Part shown: piece by piece, positions 5,692 through 8,913 of the stretch
Layout of the letters: each line of letters starts with the position of its first letter
Numbering within the stretch: the first letter of the stretch is position 1
Assembly (NCBI GenBank): GCA_016215145.1
Contig: JACRLA010000032.1
Location: 1 to 8,913 of the forward strand
Direction of reading: 5' to 3'
Length of the DNA stretch: 8,913 bases
Origin: Chloroflexota bacterium
Lineage (GTDB): Bacteria > Chloroflexota > Anaerolineae > Anaerolineales > VGOW01
The notes under the pieces: generated by a model
Seen by the model: the letters and a program-made list of their open reading frames with translations, nothing else
Databases searched by the model: none
Told to the model about the DNA's origin: nothing
Translations under genes and position numbers: made by a program

Positions 5692-6132
5692 TCCAACTTT
5701 CACAACTTCACTCGGGTCATCTACGTGACCGCTCATCATTTCGCGGACGTGAATGAAACCCGGACGTTCCGCGCCGATGTCCACAAACGCGCCGAAGCGT
5801 TCCACTTTGATTGCTTTGCCTTTAACGATCAAACCGGTTTTCAGTTCATCCCAGTCGTAGGCGAGCGGCTCGATCATGGTCAGGTCGAGTCGTCCGGCGT
5901 GGGCGTCCACTTTGCGCGCCCAGACGGTGACATCTTGATCGACTCCCAAAACATCTTGGACTCGATTCGTTTTCTCTTTGCGTAATTGTGAGATGTGTAA
6001 AAATCCGTCTCGTTCAGCGCCCACATCAATGAACGCGCCGAAGAGTTCAACCTTCTTGACCTTGCCAGCCAATTTCATTTTTGATTTTAAGTCGGCAAGT
6101 TTGATCGGAGCGGTGTTTGTCTCGTTGCTCAC
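5653..6132 (-). CDS. Two-S1-domain RNA-binding protein, truncated by frameshift
   Basis: The frame gives 159 residues with two S1 (OB-fold) RNA-binding domains. The first (about 21-88) contains GKVKKVELFGAFIDVGAERDGFLHIS when read in two pieces (G23-D36 and V37-S48). The second (about 101-157) contains KVERFGAFVDIG and RPGFIHVREM. S1 domains bind single-stranded RNA in ribosome-associated and RNA-processing proteins. The frame breaks after VGQEVEAKVIGV at the 29-bp duplication and ends RK-stop, so the last strand of the second S1 fold and the charged tail are lost. The start is GTG at 6132-6130, with GGAGG (complement of 6141-6145) 8 nt upstream; a TTG at 6168 in the same frame lacks such a site. 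The gene has a near-ideal promoter and a strong terminator, suggesting it was functional until recently. The exact cellular role is unknown. Confidence 0.85.
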   Translation of the reverse strand: MSNETNTAPIKLADLKSKMKLAGKVKKVELFGAFIDVGAERDGFLHISQLRKEKTNRVQDVLGVDQDVTVWARKVDAHAGRLDLTMIEPLAYDWDELKTGLIVKGKAIKVERFGAFVDIGAERPGFIHVREMMSGHVDDPSEVVKVGQEVEAKVIGVRK

Positions 6133-6173
6133 GGCAGTAACCTCCAATTTATTAATAGCGAGGGGCAAAATTA

Positions 6174-6199
6174 AGCCGCCTTTAGTGTGGCAGGCGGCT
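6174..6199 (-). promoter_or_regulatory. Leader hairpin upstream of the S1-domain gene
   Basis: In the roughly 90-nt 5' leader of the S1 transcript, AGCCGCCT and AGGCGGCT (6174-6181 and 6192-6199) form an 8-bp GC-rich stem with a 10-nt loop. On the minus strand the stem is followed by TTAATTTTG, a U-rich stretch. This resembles an intrinsic terminator placed before the start codon and could serve as an attenuator. No clear competing antiterminator is visible, so the role is inference. Confidence 0.45.
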
Positions 6200-6229
6200 G
6201 TGATGACGACATCAAAACTCGATGGCGCG

Positions 6230-6259
6230 ATTATAACTCACTGCCTGAATCACTGTCAA
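6230..6259 (-). promoter_or_regulatory. Consensus promoter of the S1-domain gene
   Basis: On the minus strand a perfect TTGACA (6259-6254) and a perfect TATAAT (6235-6230) are separated by 18 bp. This is the strongest promoter in the window. The predicted start near 6223 gives a leader of about 90 nt that contains the hairpin at 6174-6199. Confidence 0.8.
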
Positions 6260-6281
6260 ACTCAATAATTCACTGTATAAT
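6253..6281 (+). promoter_or_regulatory. Promoter of the rmd-gmd operon
   Basis: TATAAT (6276-6281) is perfect, and CTGTCA (6253-6258), 17 bp upstream, matches the -35 consensus at four of six positions. The -35 box overlaps the -35 box of the opposing S1 promoter (6254-6259) almost completely. The predicted start near 6288 leaves a leader of about 50 nt. An alternating GC run (6282-6292) directly follows the -10 box and covers the likely start site. Confidence 0.6.
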
Positions 6282-6337
6282 GCGCGCGCGCGTCAAAAAA
6301 AATTGATCATCATGGCGCGATCAGTTGAGGACTTGCG

Positions 6338-7288
6338 TTGCGAATTTTGATCACGGGTGCGGGCGGTTTCGCCGGCAGCCACTTAGCCGATTATCTTCTT
6401 GCTCAGGATCAACATGAGATTTGGGGTGTGAATCTCATTCCCAATCGCCCTCACTATCTGGATGAACGTGTTGCTCTGGTCGTTGCCAATCTTTGCAGCC
6501 CCGAAGAAACTTATACCCTGTTGAATGAGATCAAGCCAGATCGGATTTATCATCTGGCAGGTCAAGCCTCGCCCGCAAAAAGTTGGGACGATCCTTGGGA
6601 CACCATCGAAAATAATATCCGCGCGCAGTTAAATATCTTTCAATCTTGTTTGAAATTAAATCTCAAAGAGACTCGAGTGTTGGCAGTAGGATCGAGTGAC
6701 GAATATGGGCGGCTGGAGTTGAGCGACCTGCCCGCGCGCGAAGATTCGCCGTTGCGAGCCGACAGCCCGTACGGCGTGAGCAAGATCGCTCAAGACTTTA
6801 TGGGGCAATCTTATTTCTTGAGTCATGGTTTGCCGGTGGTGCGTGTGCGCCCGTTCAACCACATCGGTCCGCGCCAGAGCCCGATCTTTGTTGCGCCAAA
6901 CTTTGCGCGGCAGATCGTGGCGATTGAACGCGGAGAAGCACAGGCGGTGATCCACGTCGGGAACTTAAAGGCAGAAAGGGATTTTACGGATGTCCGCGAC
7001 ACCGTGCGCGGGTACGTTGCCGCGCTGGAAAAAGGTGAGTTGGGCGAGGTGTATAACATCGCTAGCGGAATCGTCCGCCCGATCAGCAAAGTATTGGACG
7101 GGTTGTTGTTGTGCGCTGATCGTTTTATCCGCGTTGAGGAAGATTCTTCTCGCTTTCGCCCATCTGATATTGAGCGACAACATGGCGACGCCTCTAAATT
7201 GCGAAAGCATACAGACTGGGAGCCGACGATCCCTTTTGAACAGAGCTTGCAAGATTTATTAAATTACGAGAGGGAAAATTTCAAATGA
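6338..7288 (+). CDS. rmd: GDP-6-deoxy-D-mannose reductase
   Basis: This 316-residue extended short-chain dehydrogenase/reductase reduces the 4-keto sugar made by the next gene's product (GDP-4-keto-6-deoxy-D-mannose) to GDP-D-rhamnose, using NAD(P)H. Visible motifs are the Rossmann loop GAGGFAG (7-13), HLAGQASPAKSW (72-83), the SSDEYG segment (119-124), the catalytic Y145-x3-K149 (SPYGVSK) and RPFNHIGPRQ (171-180), which is characteristic of the RMD group. It starts at a TTG (6338-6340), chosen because GAGG (6327-6330) lies 7 nt upstream and MRILITGAGG is the expected first strand. No in-frame ATG lies close by. Its stop overlaps the gmd start by 4 nt. The direct pairing with gmd and the RMD motif argue against a GDP-fucose or UDP-glucose epimerase, though these are relatives. 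Confidence 0.88.
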   Translation: MRILITGAGGFAGSHLADYLLAQDQHEIWGVNLIPNRPHYLDERVALVVANLCSPEETYTLLNEIKPDRIYHLAGQASPAKSWDDPWDTIENNIRAQLNIFQSCLKLNLKETRVLAVGSSDEYGRLELSDLPAREDSPLRADSPYGVSKIAQDFMGQSYFLSHGLPVVRVRPFNHIGPRQSPIFVAPNFARQIVAIERGEAQAVIHVGNLKAERDFTDVRDTVRGYVAALEKGELGEVYNIASGIVRPISKVLDGLLLCADRFIRVEEDSSRFRPSDIERQHGDASKLRKHTDWEPTIPFEQSLQDLLNYERENFK

Positions 7289-8256
7289 AAACTGCGTTGA
7301 TTACCGGAGTGACCGGGCAAGATGGAAGTTACCTTGCCGAGTTTCTCCTCTCCAAAGGTTACAAAGTGGTGGGCATGGTGCGCCGCTCGTCCACGATCAA
7401 TTTTGATCGTATCAAACATATTCAAAACGATATTGAGATCGTGCAGGGCGACTTACTCGATCAAATGTCCATCGTGGATATTCTGCGCGAGTACAAACCG
7501 GGTGAGGTTTACAACCTGGCGGCGCAATCGTTTGTGCCAACGTCGTGGAAGCAGCCGGTGTTGACCGGTGAGTTCACCGCGCTCGGCGTGACGCGAATGT
7601 TGGAAGCGATTCGCATGACCGATCCATCGATCCGTTTTTATCAAGCCTCATCGTCGGAGATGTTTGGCAAGGTCGTTGAAGTGCCGCAGCGCGAGACCAC
7701 GCCGTTTTATCCGCGCTCACCGTACGGTGTGGCAAAAGTGTATGGGCATTGGATCACGGTGAACTATCGTGAGAGCTATAATATGTTTGCCTCTTCTGGA
7801 ATTTTATTCAATCACGAATCGCCGCGACGCGGTTTGGAGTTCGTGACTCACAAAGTGACTCACGGCGTTGCCAAAATTAAATTGGGCAAGGCAAAAGAGC
7901 TGCGGCTCGGCAATCTTGAGTCGCGCCGCGATTGGGGTTACGCCGGAGATTACGTGCAGGCGATGTGGTTGATGCTGCAGCAAGACAAGCCCGATGATTT
8001 TGTGGTGGCGACTGGCGAGACACATTCGGTGCAAGAGTTGTGCGAAGTGGCTTTTGGTCACGTCGGTTTAAACTGGCAAGATCATGTCGCACAAGATCCA
8101 AAATTTTTCCGTCCGGCAGAAGTGGATTTACTCGTGGGCGACCCCAAGAAGGCAAACGACATTTTAGGTTGGGAGCCGAGCGTGAACTTTAAACAGTTGA
8201 CGCAGATGATGGTGGACGAAGACATCAAGGCGATTAAAGAGGGAAGGGAAGTCTGA
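7285..8256 (+). CDS. gmd: GDP-mannose 4,6-dehydratase
   Basis: This 323-residue protein catalyses GDP-D-mannose to GDP-4-keto-6-deoxy-D-mannose with bound NADP. Motifs: the nucleotide loop GVTGQDGSYL (8-17), the RRSSTINFDRI segment (33-43) that contacts the NADP 2'-phosphate, ASSSEMFG (121-128) with S123 and E125 as the catalytic Ser/Thr and Glu, Y147-x3-K151 (SPYGVAK), NHESPRRG (176-183) and RRDWGYAGDYV (214-224). The length fits the shorter GMD group found in bacteria that make GDP-rhamnose. The start codon overlaps the rmd stop as ATGA, with a GAGAGGGA ribosome-binding site just inside rmd. The product feeds Rmd and so the surface polysaccharide sugar D-rhamnose; the glycosyltransferases are not in the window. 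Confidence 0.96.
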   Translation: MKTALITGVTGQDGSYLAEFLLSKGYKVVGMVRRSSTINFDRIKHIQNDIEIVQGDLLDQMSIVDILREYKPGEVYNLAAQSFVPTSWKQPVLTGEFTALGVTRMLEAIRMTDPSIRFYQASSSEMFGKVVEVPQRETTPFYPRSPYGVAKVYGHWITVNYRESYNMFASSGILFNHESPRRGLEFVTHKVTHGVAKIKLGKAKELRLGNLESRRDWGYAGDYVQAMWLMLQQDKPDDFVVATGETHSVQELCEVAFGHVGLNWQDHVAQDPKFFRPAEVDLLVGDPKKANDILGWEPSVNFKQLTQMMVDEDIKAIKEGREV

Positions 8257-8257
8257 T

Positions 8258-8317
8258 AGCAAATGGCAGATGGCTAATAGCAAATTGCCATTTGCCATTC
8301 GCTATATGCTATTTGCT
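8258..8317. repeat. 60-nt heptad-built hairpin between gmd and glmM
   Basis: Arms 8258-8285 and 8290-8317 form a 28-position stem with a TGCC loop; 23 positions are Watson-Crick pairs and two more can be G-U pairs in RNA. The left arm is four 7-nt words (AGCAAAT, GGCAGAT, GGCTAAT, AGCAAAT), so the stem is also a period-7 array. It begins 2 nt after the gmd stop and ends 2 nt before the glmM ATG, leaving no room for a ribosome-binding site. It lacks a T-tract, so it is not a typical terminator. Confidence 0.88.
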
Positions 8318-8319
8318 GT

Positions 8320-8913
8320 ATGCCACGACTTTTTGGAACGGACGGCGTGCGCGGAACAGTGGGCGAGTTCCCGATGATTCCCGAATTTGCTTTGGCGTTG
8401 GGGCGCGCGGCAGGTTTTATTTTTTCTGCGGATGATAAACGCGCCATCGTGATCGTCGGGCGTGATACACGGCAGTCGGGTCCGATGTTGAACAGCGCGT
8501 TGATCGCCGGATTGTTGGCGAACGGTGTGGATGTGTTGGATGTCGGCGTGATTCCAACTCCCGCGATAGCTTGGCTCGTGCGTCGCCTTAATGCCTCTGC
8601 GGGTGCGGTCATCTCTGCCTCGCACAATCCCGTCTCTCAAAACGGAATTAAATTTTTCGGCGCGTCGGGTTTTAAACTCTCCGAAAAAATTGAAGAAGAG
8701 ATCGAGCGACTCGCCGACCCTCAGCCGCACGACGAACCGGTTGATTGGCGCGAGAGTGATCGCCGACCCGGACGGATCATGGACGGGCGCGGGATGCACG
8801 AACTTTACATTGAAAGTTTGTTATCGGAACACCATGACCTTCGGCTCGATCCTTTCCGCGTTGTTGTAGATTGTGCTAATGGTGCCGCCTCGGAATACGC
8901 CCCCGACCTTTTC
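8320..8913 (+). CDS. glmM: Phosphoglucosamine mutase, N-terminal part (cut by window edge)
   Basis: The frame from ATG 8320 stays open to the window end (198 codons, of about 450 expected). GlmM converts glucosamine-6-phosphate to glucosamine-1-phosphate for UDP-GlcNAc, feeding peptidoglycan and other surface polymers. The N-terminus PRLFGTDGVRG is the family signature. The phosphoserine loop SASHNP places the catalytic Ser at S101, close to the family position, and the following NGIKFF is also typical. The metal loop (DGDxD) lies beyond the window. FGTDGVRG points to GlmM, although other phosphohexomutases such as ManB cannot be fully excluded from a partial sequence. No Shine-Dalgarno site is present; the region immediately upstream is the 60-nt hairpin. 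It probably continues the rmd-gmd transcript. Confidence 0.92.
   Translation, partial: MPRLFGTDGVRGTVGEFPMIPEFALALGRAAGFIFSADDKRAIVIVGRDTRQSGPMLNSALIAGLLANGVDVLDVGVIPTPAIAWLVRRLNASAGAVISASHNPVSQNGIKFFGASGFKLSEKIEEEIERLADPQPHDEPVDWRESDRRPGRIMDGRGMHELYIESLLSEHHDLRLDPFRVVVDCANGAASEYAPDLF

Noticed and set aside
6133..6168. TTG start at 6168 for the S1-domain gene
   Set aside because: The GTG at 6132 has GGAGG 8 nt upstream, while the TTG has no such site; the ribosome-binding site would lie inside the longer reading.
5725..6268. Plus-strand frames of 86 and 96 codons opposite the S1-domain gene
   Set aside because: They are antisense shadows of two clear S1 domains and lack ribosome-binding sites.
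6282..6292. Alternating GC run as a Z-DNA-forming site
   Set aside because: Only 11 bases long in a GC-rich context; it may be chance. Mentioned with the promoter only.

Overview
The window looks like chromosomal DNA of a free-living bacterium with moderate GC content. I infer the phylum Chloroflexota (possibly Anaerolineae) from overall protein character and gene mix; no rRNA or marker tree is available, so this is only moderately supported. There are no transposases, phage genes, tRNAs or CRISPR arrays. Most genes are housekeeping genes, and the unusual content lies mainly between them.

Layout. (1) 1-206, minus: N-terminal part of an unrecognised protein cut by the window edge. (2) 246-330: a symmetric hairpin built of CGAAT words. 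(3) 435-2654, plus: a long RelA/SpoT-type (p)ppGpp synthetase/hydrolase with HD, synthetase, TGS, zinc-finger-like and ACT domains. (4) 2677-2766: two degenerate arrays with an exact 7-nt period, ending in the stop codon of the next gene. (5) 2764-3177, minus: a single-domain response regulator, divergent from (6) 3289-4539, plus: moeA, which overlaps by 4 nt (7) 4536-5000, a stand-alone VKOR-family membrane protein. It is followed by (8) 5021-5308, a small four-Cys protein with a very acidic tail. (9) 5322-5365: a perfect 20-bp terminator hairpin between convergent genes. (10) 5387-6132, minus: a gene with two S1 domains, broken by a perfect 29-bp tandem duplication. (11) 6230-6281: divergent promoters with overlapping -35 boxes. 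(12) 6338-8256, plus: rmd and gmd, which make GDP-D-rhamnose from GDP-mannose and overlap by 4 nt. (13) 8258-8317: a 60-nt heptad-built hairpin filling the gap before (14) 8320-8913, the start of glmM.

How the genes fit together: rmd-gmd-glmM form a cell-surface sugar block (GDP-rhamnose plus glucosamine-1-phosphate for cell-wall precursors). moeA-VKOR-acidic protein form a second plus-strand unit, in which molybdenum cofactor synthesis is translationally coupled to a disulfide-forming enzyme. The relA/spoT and response-regulator genes are regulatory singletons. Both have a -10 box exactly 7 nt before the ATG, suggesting leaderless mRNAs.

Points most worth a second look: the 29-bp duplication that splits the S1 gene and whose removal restores a 238-residue frame; the short-word periodic arrays and hairpins at three intergenic sites; the paired leaderless promoters; and the EFDD motif, typical of synthetase-only RelA, in a protein that keeps the hydrolase residues.
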